DNA of 64,000 nucleotides, taken from positions 1,424,501 through 1,488,500 of the forward strand of contig VZTG01001880.1 in the NCBI GenBank assembly GCA_013397845.1, written 5' to 3'. Position numbers and translations under genes: made by a program. This document shows positions 1-12,700 of this stretch, one piece after another; position 1 is the first letter of the stretch; every line of letters begins with the position of its first letter. The stretch comes from Melanocharis versteri (Eukaryota > Chordata > Aves > Passeriformes > Melanocharitidae). The notes beneath the pieces are model-generated. The model was given only the letters and a program-made list of their open reading frames with translations. It was not told the origin of the DNA and made no database searches.

Positions 1-470
1 CACCTTAGAAAGGCTGATCTCACAGGAGATCCTAGAGCACTGCTAGGCTTCCTGGCACACAGCCCTCAGCCCAAGGCTCAGCATCCTGGAGGGAAACGGA
101 TTCAGCAGAATACCAGTCCATAGGGACAAGTGCTGATAAGCATGACAGGAGTGTCCGATGTGTTCCCTACAAAGCCTGGCTACTAGCACCCAGAGGAAGA
201 TTAGGGTAGCCCCTTTTCACATGGCACACTACTCTGCCTTTTGCATTAATCCTAAACCCCAAGGGATGAAGGGGTGGAGCTAGAGTGACCCGAGGCTACA
301 AGATGATCAGGCTTTACCCTAAAGAGGTCAATGGACTCAGCTCCCACCCTGCAGAGAAGCAGAGGTCTAAAGATGCTCATCCAATGGAGGAGGAGTCAGG
401 GGAAAAGCTCAGTATTGACTGGTTCAAATGCCACCGCAGGCCCCATCCCTGTGTATGGAAGAGAAGGGGA
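1..470. other. Intergenic sequence downstream of XPO5
   Basis: No exon, RNA gene or recognisable repeat was seen. The XPO5 poly(A) signal lies just to the right, so this stretch is 3' of that transcript. In mammals the next gene is POLR1C, but nothing here could be assigned to it. Confidence 0.5.
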
Positions 471-487
471 CAGGACCCGTAAGGGGC

Positions 488-493
488 TTTATT
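488..493 (-). terminator. XPO5: XPO5 poly(A) signal
   Basis: The plus strand reads tttatt, which is AATAAA on the minus strand. It lies about 105 bases after the XPO5 stop codon, giving a short 3' UTR of roughly 470-597. It is the only canonical signal seen just downstream of the stop. Confidence 0.7.
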
Positions 494-597
494 CAGACGA
501 ATGCTTGTGGAGGCGGTGACAAGGAGAATCTAATGTGCTTACTATGAGGAGAGACAAAATATAAGGTAGGGGAGGAGATGGTTGCAGCATCCCAGGC

Positions 598-738
598 TCA
601 GGGTTCAAAGAGTACATTGAAGCCCTCTCCATCCTCGTTTTCTAGCACATCTGTCTCCAATGATGGCTTCACCTTTTTGAAGAGAGATGGAAGGTTCCGG
701 ATGTGAACCTCCTTGCGGAACTGCTCCCCAATAGGCTT
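598..738 (-). CDS. XPO5: XPO5 coding exon 32 (stop codon)
   Basis: Codes residues 1154-1199 and the TGA stop, beginning KPIGEQFRKEVHIRNL and ending VLFEP. Confidence 0.95.
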   Translation of the reverse strand, partial: KPIGEQFRKEVHIRNLPSLFKKVKPSLETDVLENEDGEGFNVLFEP

Positions 739-3700
739 CTGCAGAGGACAGATGGGCAGGCATCAGTCATTACTGTCTTCATACCCCCACTCAGCTCAGG
801 GGCAGCATGCTTGCACATCAGAGGCAGACCCCAGGTTCTGTGCAATCCCTAGGCCCAGACCCTGTGCCTGCATTTTGAGGAATTTCAGGCCTAGCTTTTC
901 CCAAGTGCCAGGGCACTGAGGTAACCTTTAGAATACCAGCTCCCCAGCTTCTAATTTAATGTCAAAAGCTCCACCACCACCAACCATCCTCACAGAAGTC
1001 CAACACCCACTCAGCAGCTTCAATCAAACATTTTAACACCCTGTTTCCCCAGCCACCCTTGTGCAACGTACCCGCTGCCTCTCAGTAAGAGGCCATTGCT
1101 GGAGGGGCTGCTCAGTCTGCTGCCAGCCCTGCTGGACCTCCAGGGTGAAGAGAGACAGAACAAACACTAAGAACACGCTGAAACAGCCTCCTGGCTGGGA
1201 AGGGGAGTGATTGGCGAGAGGCAGGCAGGCCGGCCACCCCATCACTTCTGCAGCATACAGCTGTGAAATTTTCCTCCAGGATATCACTTACCCCAATGCA
1301 ACCTGAGATGAGGCGCTTGAAGTGATCCTTCCGGCGCTTGTCTGCCACTTTCTGCAGTGTGGGGTTGAGCAGCTTTGAATCAAACTGCTCCAAGGAGTCC
1401 AGCTGGATGTCTGGGATCTGCTCCATCACTGCCTTCAGCTCAGTGTAGCGAGGGCGCTGCACAGAGAAGTATGATTAACACAGCTCTGCTAGAGGAACTG
1501 CCTTGCCCTCCTTGGGGGCCATTAGCGCCTCTGCCCCTACCCACTGGGCATGGGATTCGTTTTCACCATTCCTCAACCTCACATCTGGATGAAGAACAGA
1601 GTTTCTCACCAAGGCCTCGTAGATCTGGAAAGCCAGGTGGACAAGAGCTGCCATGCAGCCATCGTGCTGCCCATGTACCTGTAAGCCCTTCAGCACACTG
1701 GTGAAAAACCAGGACACAGCATCGGGAAGGAGGTTTCCTGGAAGCACCTGGGGAAGAGGCACTGTCAGCACTGAAACAAGATACTGGTACAAAACCACCT
1801 TTCTGCAACAGCTTGCTCTTCCTGAGGGAGAAGGTGCCCAGGGGTGAAGCAGCCACACTTCTCACAACATTCAGAGCTTCCTCTTCCAACCCTGCCAGAA
1901 CTAATCCCTTCTTCCTCCCAAAGGTACCTGTTTGAGCAGTGGCCAGCAAAGCTGTGTTGTGGTTCTTTGGCAGGACAAGGTGTCCTTCCAGGAGAGAGAT
2001 GTGTAGGCAGTGATCAGCACTGCAGTGCAAACATCCTGAAAAGGAGTCAGAGAGGAAAACCAGTCAGAGGAGCTACTTCCTACTTCCAGCATTCAAACCT
2101 GATGGGAGCCAAGAAGCAATCCAGAGAATCTGCAGGAGCTTCTGAGAATCCTGCATCTTACTGTTGCTCCAGCAGAAGGCGTTCACCCAGTGTGCACCAT
2201 CATAACCATGAGGGACCAGTGTTAAGTTAACCTGCTCCCTTCATCTCCCTGGGAAAAGCCCTGGAGCACTCATGGACTCCCCTCAGTCACTCTCAAGTCA
2301 CTGCAAAAGCTTCTACAAGAGCTTCTGAGGCATCCACAGCAGAGAGTACAGAAATACCAGGATAAAGGTACTCTACACAGTGAGTGGTATTAGCACTGTG
2401 GCTCCTGTACCACCTCAGGCAGATTTTACAGAAAACAAAAAAGCTGGATGAAGTTCTTCCTCATGAAGACTGGGGCCCAGGATGAAGGCAGAACCAGGGA
2501 GCACCCTGGGGGCTGAATGCCCAGGGCCTCTTCCCCAGAAGGGCTGAAGCTCTGTAGCTAAGAGTTATACCTGGATCCCAACCACCATTTGCTTTGTGGC
2601 TTCTTAAAAGCCATGCATGTTCCCAAGAGGTGATTCTCACATGGGGAGCGCTCCAGCAGCCTAGATCTCTGCAGCAGTGTCTGGCTGCAGAGCAGACAAG
2701 CATGACAAAGAGTACAGAGAAAGGATGGTGGCAGTCAGAGCACACGCTCTTACCTCTTGCTTCATCAGACACTTGCCAAGCTCGGTAAGCTCTGCGTTGG
2801 CAGGGGGAGTCACCTCTGTGGCCATCGCCTCATCATCTGCAGAGCAAAGGCTGCACTGTGAATGTGGCCTCCCAAGGACTGAGTGGGACACAGAGAGACT
2901 GCAAGAACTAAGCTGGGAGCCAGGAGCCAGCCCACAGGATCAGTGTCCTGGCACAGCTTACCCAGAACATCTCTTCAAGCAGTAAGCACCCACGCTTTGT
3001 GGGGCAGGAAAGGCACGCAACTGGCTACCGTCAGCTCTTGGGAAGCTGCACATCCCCCTCTTCTCCCCAGCCCACTTCCCAGAACCTTAAGAACCAGCTG
3101 CTCCAACATGCCACCTGTGAACCCTACAGCACATTAGTTTCTAGGCTAGACTGGGTTTTTCTGTGGCCCCCAGACATGCTGGGCAGGACAGAGCTGAAGG
3201 CTTCTTACCAAACCTATACCCCTCACACAGAACTTCCACCATCAGCCCAGCCTCGCCCTCAAGAAACAGGAAAGGAACAGTGCTTGTGTACGCCGAGGGC
3301 AGGAAAGGCAAAGGTAGGCATTTACTCACCATCTCCATCTACAGCAGCAGTAGTGTTCTGTTCAACACCTTTCTTAGAAACACAGCAAACAGCTGCAAAA
3401 ACAGTTGCAGGTCAGAGGAGCAGAAAAGGGAAGATGCTGCAGAACATTCAAAGATTATCCTACAGACTCTGATGGGCTCACAGCTGCTTCAAGCTCCCCC
3501 AGCTCTTACAGAGAATCTGAATAATCAGAAAGCCCTGTATAAAAGCCCAATAACTGCACTACCTGGAAGGCTGTAACACTCCATCCACAGCACCTTCCCA
3601 CAGTGGAACCTGCTGCACAGTGGTTGCTTCCTACTACTGAGAACCAGGAATGTGCAAAACTGTCTGAAGCTCATAACCCAAGAAGAACACTGATTTAAAG

Positions 3701-6700
3701 CAAAAAGGCCAATCAAGAAAGGAGATAGGAGATTGAGATCTGCAATCTCTATGTGGAATCAATTTCCCCAGCCTCCCTGCACAAAGCCATGCTGACAAAA
3801 AAAGGATGTTGGAGAAGGGGAACACAAGGGACACTGCTTTGGGGGGACGACTCTTCCCTTGTATCTGGTTAGAGACATGGCAATTGCCAGCAACAAAACT
3901 GCTCTACACTTGGCTTGTCCACAAATCCATGTCCCATATTGGGTTCCAAAGCACAGAATGGGAGAACTCAATTCCCTGTAGGACTGGATTCCTACAGAAA
4001 CAGTGCCAAAACCATGGAGCCCTAAAAGCTAACAAAAGGAAGAATCTCTCTTCTGAAGGTTTTTAAATTATCTATTACTAGGTTTTAGCTAAGATTTTGG
4101 CAGGGCTGTCTCACATCTGCCTTCTCAGAGTTATGTTAAATACTACTGACGGTTATAATTAAATTTTACTGCACACTGGGAATTTTTGTTGTCCTCTTCA
4201 GGGAAAACTTCCCAAATATCTCAGGAGACCTAGCCTGTTTTCACTTACTGGCGAGATCCATGACTTCTCGAGTCAGCAGCCTGACCAGCTGTTCCTCCAG
4301 CATCTCCTGAGACTCGGGGTTGTCATCTGCAGCATCATCCTCACTGAGGAGAACAGGTTTTAGTTTGACAGGAGCCAATGTCTTCAAGCACCCCTTCCGC
4401 CCAACCACAGGGAGTGAGTCACCAGTGTGTTTTCCAGCGCTTGCTGGCAGGGCTGTTCCTGGGCAAAGGGCCACGTAAAAGACCAAACCTCCATCCCATT
4501 TCCCATTTCCCCCTTCGTACCAAGGGGTGGAAGCTTACCAGAGCATGCTTCGCTGGTTGATCACCTGCCATTTCTGGGACAACCTCTGTTCAAGACAAAA
4601 GGAAAGATTCAATGTAGACGCAATGCAAGGAGACCCAAGCAAGAGCTGCTGGCAGAAGCGCAAGAGCTTCAAACACAGCTCTCAACGCCACAACCCATTT
4701 TGAATGGCAGAAGTGGTACCAAGTGTGTTGGAATGTGAATGAGCTGCCATGAAAATAAGAGGACACGGGGGAAAAAACCCCCAAAACAAACCCAAAATTT
4801 CTCAGGGCTGTAGGTTGAGGAGTTTGTATCCACAGGTTTGAACTCACAGCAAGGGGTGCTGTGCAACAGCCAGGGTTCTTCAATACACCTCAAAGCCCCT
4901 CCTAAATATCATCAAAATCATTAAGCATAAAGGTTCTGCCCTTGTCTCTGCTGGCTCTGTGAAGACAGCCATTCCCATTCCCACATGCTGCTGCCAGCTG
5001 CTACAGGGAGTCAGGGCTCTCAAGGAACAGGCACTGAACAAGCTGTTTTCTTACCATGTGCAGATAGGTAAAGAGTGGTCCCAGCATGGGGCAGACAAGG
5101 GTTTCGTAGTATTCTGAGGGGCAGGAAAGTACCAAGGGCTTCACAAACACACCTGCACAGACCAGTTAAGGAAGAGATCCAACACATGAGGCCAGCTGCT
5201 AGGGAGACTGCAGAACAGTGCCCAAGCCAGCCCATTCCACTGGGAGGCCAAGGCACAGACACCTGGAAGCCCACCTTCTCACAGCCCTGAATTAACAAGG
5301 GGCATCTCTATACAGCAAGAACGTGAGTTATTCAGCTCTTTCCCCTGACAGTTCAGCTGAGAAAGCTAAGGGTGCTTAGCACCAATTTCCTTGCTGTGAG
5401 ACTAAATGTCCAGACCAGGAAAGTAGGTTGGAAACTCACATGATCTGCCAGAGAAGCACATCCTAATGTCAAGCCACTCAAGATCCAAGCCCCCTTGCCC
5501 CTCAGAAGGCACAACTCAGCTCTCACAGTGCCTCCAGAACCACACAAATCCTTTGCATTTATTCTGACCCCATGCACTGCTGCCTCTGCTTGTGTCTCCT
5601 AGGCTCACACTTCATCCACACCAGGTGGATCCCTGTTTGTTTACCTCCTCAATCACCCTTCTTTGTCTTGGCCATACTGAAAACAATGCAGGGTTTCAAT
5701 GTATGTGTTCAGAGCCTCCCAGGCTGGCCTGAGACAGTGATGGAAGGATACGGAGCATGGGACGCAGTCTGTAATCAGGAATGTTGTTGAGGTTGTTGAA
5801 AGCAGAGCTGAGGAGCTGGGTGGCAAGACCCTCAACAGTGTAGAAATCCTGTTGCATGGAGGGGCCTGCATTTCCCAGGATGTGAAAACTTCAACAAAAA
5901 ACAAGTTAGTTACAAGTCTGCTAGATAACAAGTACCACGTCTCTGATCTGCCAAAGCTACAAGTACTATCGTATTGAGATTACACAGCTGACGCATTCCT
6001 AAACAAGTACTTTAGAGGAATTTTAGCACAGTATCTCTTTTTTTTTCTAGGATACCTGAAGATGGACAATGAATTAAGCATTTAAGCACTACAAGGTACT
6101 TTTCAAGTGCTGATGTACCCTGACACATAATTAGAAGTGGCGAAAGAGACAAACTACATCAGGGTGTCAGGTAAGTGCTCCAGTCTGACTACATAACTGC
6201 GGAAGAGCTAAAAGCAGATCCCCATTTTGAGGTACTTTTTCCAGGCTGTTCTGTGTCTGTGTGGCAGGTTACAACCACCGAATATAGGCCACCACTGCCG
6301 CTTGTACTTGGATATTACAGGATACAGCTCACATCAGAAGTCTGACTCTAAAGGAAGTCAGGACCTTGCAATAACCTACTGCTCTGGCTGTGCAGTGCTG
6401 GATTGTGGTGAGAGATTTGGTGCTCTTACCAGTTGTCGTAGAGGGTACAGAAGAAGCCCTGCATCCTTTCTAAGACTGTTTTGTAAACAGGGGAGTCATA
6501 AAGCTCCAACAAAGGCTGAGGGAGACCTGTGGGAAGGAATAAGCTTCAGTTACATTACTGAGAGAGCACGGTGCACCTTCAGAGCATGCGTGGCAGGCCC
6601 CAGCCAGCTTGATGGCAGTGAAGGAAGCTCTTTGCAAGAGCCAAATAGGAAGTGGTGCAGCAACCCTGGTGCAGAAAGTCAGAGGTCAGCCAAGTTCAGG

Positions 6701-9700
6701 TTAGTTGCACCCAGGGCAGAGGTGTTTCCACTGAGGTTGTCGTAGTCGCCTTATTTCTCCAAAGTAGAACTTACTTGAGCTCTCAGAACCCAGTCAGCAG
6801 CAAAGCTGACAGTTGTTGCAGCTCCTCTAATAGCTCATCCCTTCAGGTTTGTATTCTCTGCCAGGACACAAGCTACTGTTGAGCTATGATATTAAAAAGT
6901 TTAGAGCAGAGATCAAGGCCCTGCTGCTTTATGTGCAGGGGTTCACAGAAAGAGAGTTTAAAGTCAGAGAAAACAGGTAAAGGAAGCATGTCCTCATTTT
7001 ATAGATAAGAAATGGAGAAAGAAAGACAAAGCAACTTCCCCAAAATATTTCAATGTCTGTCAGAACCTGAAATTAAACCCCAGTTTACAAAGTCATGATC
7101 CACACTTTATCCACAAGGCCACCAACTTCTGCTTGGCTGGAAAGGCTTTTGTGTTCACAAGCTTAAACCTGTTTTAAGAAGGTTCCAAAGGCCTCTTTCT
7201 AGTATGCTGTCTAGAAACAAATGCCAGGGCCACACTGCACAACTTGGCTCTTGCCCTTCAGGACAGGTCTCTGCACGAGCACTCAGGGTTCCTTCTGAGC
7301 ACTAATTCTGCTCAAAGGCAGACAATTACAGCACCCTCCAGCCTCTGCAGCCTAAAATGCCATGCTGCAGAGACCAACACCATCCCACAGATGGGATAAG
7401 CAGTTTGGTAGGGTACCCTTCAATTCATGCAGAAGAAATCAATGTTTCTGAGACCAATAGCTTATTTAATGTCTTAGTTTCAGCTGGCTCAAATTACAGC
7501 AGAGCTGCAAATACTATGAAGAAGCTGGTCCTCCAGCCCTATTTCACTTCCACTGTTACGGACTCATCACTAACTCAAATACCTCTAAGAATTTGCCCAC
7601 ACATTCCTCCTGAAGAGAAGCTTCTTACCTAGAATGGCATTCTTCTCCACCTCCAGCATGTCCAAGGCCTTTGCAAATGTATCCCCCAGCCTAGCCACCA
7701 TCTCTGGCATGTAGAGGTTGTTGTGAGTCCTGAAACAGAAGAGCACTTGGTTTACACTCCATGTAAGTCAACTCCCTTTTGCCCTTGACAGTGGGATCCT
7801 CTCCTTCAGCTTGTGGACAGCTCTTCTGAGGCAGATGATGAGGAAGGTGAGACCAAGCACGTGTGCATGGGATCCCCCTTCCCCACCAGCAAAAATACTG
7901 GGGAAGCTGACCCAACAGAGACATGGAGTGACTCCACCTCATGTCCTGAATCTCCTGGCTGCCCTTTCCACTTATTTCAGTTCATCCCACCCCTTGCAAG
8001 CACCGGCAGTAAAAACTCCCAGCAATTCTCCAGATGATGCTGGGAACAACTTATTAGCTTGGCCAAAGGGATCAGAGAATGTATTTTTAAAACTGACAAG
8101 ACATGGATTCTGTCATCTGAAAAGATCTTCTGCACCTAAGGCCCCTGCAGAGTGAGGGGCTGTTTCAGCTCCAAAATACACACACTGCCCCACAGGGATG
8201 GGTCACAGTCCCCAGAATGGCAGGTGGCATTGGAGGGACTCTAGTGAGAACATCGGTCTGATCAGATGTTACTCATGGCAGGCACATGTGCCCCCAGACA
8301 ACACATCCAGCTGGGAACAATTCCACATCATAGGAAGTGGCCATGGTCAGCTGTCCGCAAGGGACACCAATTCAGCCATGGCTGGCTGGTTCTTGCCATC
8401 CGGGCCAAAATAGGTCCCCTCTCTTAGCCCGGGTACTGACACTCAGAGCTGGACTCGGCAGGGGTGTCTCTCTCACCTACCTCTCTCCTTTGAGACCTCA
8501 GACCTCCACTCTGGGTGTCGCCAGCTGCACACAGCACAAATCCTGCAGCCTCCTCCAAAACTGCAATGCCATTGTACCTGCTGCTAGAGGTGATCAAGGG
8601 CAACTCAGTATCTTCCCCTCGAGCAGCATTTCCCAAAGCAGGGGGTACATGGGAATGGCTGGGGGAAGGGACGGTGGACAGACCTCAGGATGTTCTCCAG
8701 AGTCTCAGCTTTCACTCATGTATTAATGATTGTTTTTTGTTTTTTTATTTAAGGTCTATGTTTATAATTCTGGCAACACTGATGCAGTGATGTCTGCCTG
8801 CACTTGCAGAAAGCTCCAAAACCACAACTATCTTGTTTCTCTCTGCAAGTGTTAAATACTTCCCTGCTCACTGCACGTGAGGCAGGCAAGTATGTGAACT
8901 TCATAAGAAAGAGCTACACAAATGACTTCTTCATGACTCATACTCTCATTCTGGGCTGGATCTAACACCATGCAACACGCCTCAAAGGGGCACAAGCTGA
9001 TTCCGTTTTTCCAAGAAGGGCCAGGGAACAGCGCAGCTTCCACACTGGTTAATGTTGCCCCACTGACTCAAAAAGCTGTAAATTTCTGCTTGAGGCTATC
9101 TTGAAACGTAGCTACTAAAATAATCTCTTGTATGTCTCCTGCCCACTCCATGCCAATGTTGGTTTTGCCTCACACTGGGCACAAGGCCAGTGGGGCAAAT
9201 GCAGGGACTGTGGAATTGCAAAGGCGAACCCTGAAATCACACTGCATTAACTCCGGCAGGACAGGCCAGACAGTCATATCCTGAAGGTGTGGTCACAGTC
9301 CTTAGCTGTTCCAGAGTCCTTGAAGCATTTTCTTAAGTCTGAGAGTTGGGAGGCAGATATTCACTCACAGGCCAAGCTGTCTTAATACTTTAGCAAGTTC
9401 CCAGTGGGAATGGAGAGAAAATGGCCAACCACCCACTCCCCATGGGAGTCAAAAAGGCATCCAACAGCCCTCATATATGATGATGTAGCCCCTAGGCACG
9501 TTCCAGCTGAGACTATCAGCACTCCTGGGCACCCCACACACAGGAAAACAGTAGAACTAATTTCAAGAGACATTTATGCTTTAGAAAAGACAAGCAAAGG
9601 ACATGGCAGGACTTGGGGGATTTTCAGGGATGGTCACAGCTCTGCTAGAAAGAGTATCTGATGCCTAGAGAGAAGGGCTTGTAAACCAGAAGATGAGTCC

Positions 9701-12700
9701 TTTAGGACAGTCCATGATTGAAGAATCTTTTTCCAAAGCTGGAGCTGTCTACAATGAAAATGTCTACAGCATCCATGTCTACCCAAGAATTCTTTCACTG
9801 GCATTAATGCTTTGGCAATGTCAGCATCTCGTCATCAGGACTTCCAAAAAAGCCTTTGTCTAAGCAAAGCATTTGCTGAGCCTGAGCATTTAATTTTTAA
9901 CAAAACACAAGCAAATCCCAGCACAATAGAGGCTCTGCACCAATCAAGTCATGCAGCTACTGACTGCAGAAACACACCAAGGTGGCTGAGAATCATGATT
10001 TGGGTTTAAATTCAGGAGTGAACATTTCAAGCCAGAAGCTAGAAAGCACCTAAATGAAATGAGGTACCACAGGGGAGAGGAGAATCATTACTCTGAAAAC
10101 TGCAAGCAGGGGTTAATAAAGCAACCTCAAAACAATTTATTAAATACAGCTACCAACACAGAGACAAATACAGGTAGGCACAGTAAGATGCCACTCGAAA
10201 CTAACTTGTTTTTCCATTACCTGGACTACCTTGTTCTTCTCAGTTCTTTGATCTCACCCATGACCTACCTCCAAGCTACCTGCCACCCTGGCAAAGGCCC
10301 AAAGGCTTAACAGCTCTCACTGCTTCTGTCTGCTAACACAGCAGCAGAATGCCACACACTATCCAGAGAGCAGCGGGCCCACCTGCTCAGCCTGCAAACC
10401 CCCCTTTTATTGCACACTGGTGCCTGATTTGGTGCTCAGTTCAGCTGCTCAGCAGGATTCATGCTACTGCTACTTGCAGATCTGCTCACACAGAAACCAA
10501 CACAGCCTGCAGAGACCTCCACATCTCTGTCCCACATAAGCACATGGCCAACACTGGATGTTGCTTATCCCTACAGAGAGCTGCCTAATGGCACAGATCT
10601 AAGAGAAGCATCCATCCCCAGGCAGTAACGCAACTATGTCCCTGAAGGCATCCTCAACACAGGCAGCTTTCCTGCCAGGCAGCCTTCCTCATTTCCCCGT
10701 ACATCCTGCCTGCTGACAGGCGGCTACAGATTCCATATTCTCCTGTGGGATCCATATTAAAGAGGGCCTGAGGAAGACATACATGGAAAAGGCACCTGAG
10801 GTCAGCAAAGAACACAACAGGGGCTCCACAGCACAAGATCCAGCTTTGCCAAAAAGACGTAAGCATCATCATCAACACTTGCACTGAAAAACTATGAGCT
10901 TGCAGTTGTCAAACAGAGGCCTATGTATCCAGCAGCAGCAATGGAAAAATATGAAGCATAAAGATCTATTGTTCTTAATACATCATTCATTAGTTCTTGT
11001 TGTAGCATCCAGCCTTAAGAAAAGGACAAGTACCTCTGAGTGAAGTACAGGTTTCTCCATGTATGTTACTACCATGTACTCAGAAAATATTTTGGTCTGC
11101 AGGTGAGAGGCTTGAGCAACACAGATGCATTATCTCAAAAAAACCCCAAGCGAGCCATAGAGCCTCTTCCTTTACACACTGGACATAGAACATAGCTGAC
11201 GTGTTCTCTCGGAGGTGGTAAACAGCCAGGCACACAGTTTGTGCTTCTTCACGGAAGTCAAGTAGTGAAAGTTGGATGACAGTTTCCTAAGCTTGTTTTA
11301 ACAGAGATCCCAAGTGATTTTACTAAGGCACAAGTTCTGGCAGGAACATCGACTGCACGAGGAAAAAGTGTCTGTTGCAGCCTGTTCAGACCTTGGGCAC
11401 TGGTTTAGTTGGTCTTGCACAATATGACACGTAGCAGGCACTGGAAACAGCATAAGGCTACTGCTACTCAAGGCAACTCTACTTTACCTAACCTCTCCTG
11501 AAAGCTCATCAATAGGATCTTCAGCCTTCCAGGATAAAAGGCAAAAACACTTCAAGCACAGCTCTGCAGCTCTACCTGGTCACGGGCTGAAGTACCACAC
11601 ACTGTGCTACACAGAGCTTGGTGATGAGAAACACTGCAAGCACGGGCCAAGACAGCCTGTGCTTGTCCCAACAGTCCAGCATGTTGATTCTCCCTGGAAG
11701 CAGCACATTCCTGAGCTCAGAGACTACTAAACATACTTGACTAGACAGAGCTCAGGTAACAGTGCTGCTTCCCTTACAAACCTGGGAGCTCAAACGTGGA
11801 TCTTAAAAAGCTCTTTCTCAAAAGGCCCCTGCCAAGGACAGAGCATTAAGTTTTCAAGCATGTAACATGTTATCTAACAACATTGTCCCATAAGTCTGGC
11901 AAAATCCCAGTGTCAGGAGTTACCCTGAGAGAGACTTCTCCTCTATAATTCTGGGAACTGTGTTATTCAGGATTTCCCTTTTCCACCTTCTCTTGCTCCC
12001 TCCCCTGGCTGCCCCAGGCCTTCACAACACCAGTGACACACAGAGAGGCACTGCATGGTAGCAACAGCCTGAGAGTATGCATCCACTGATTCCAATAGCA
12101 GACAGTGCTTCAGGAGGCTGCTGCTCATGTTCAGCAAAGCCAGCTTAATTTAACACTGAAGAGAGAACAGCGCAAACAGGATGTGATGAGAGCTGGGACT
12201 GCGCTGGTGGTGATGGGAGAGGTGGCCTTGTAGGGGCTGAAGGCAGAGCAGAGATGTTAGTTGAGAAATCATTAACTGGGTGGCAGAACTATAGCAGGGG
12301 AGGTGGGGGAGGCAACCCCAGCACAAGCTCCCATTAGCTTTGATGGCCTCTTGTAGGCCAGGCCAATGAACATTCAGAAGGCACCAGTTTCCCCAGTGCC
12401 ATTCCCCACTGCGAACAGTCAGGAACAGTACTTGGGCACCGGCACCAGCCTGTGTTCCCACTGGCTTCACTGGGCAAACATGCTCTGAGCATTCCATGTA
12501 TTTATCACAGTTTGGCTTTCAGAGATTTATAAGACAACATAAATGATTTCAAGTCAACTTGACCCACCTTATTAGAGCAAGTAAATTGTCAAAAAGCTTC
12601 AGGACCTGCTCAGTGCAGGGATTACGGTACATTGGAGTTCCACTGGGCAGGTATCCCAAAAAGAATCCTCCGGCTTTTGCCTCTTCAGTAGCAGCAGGCC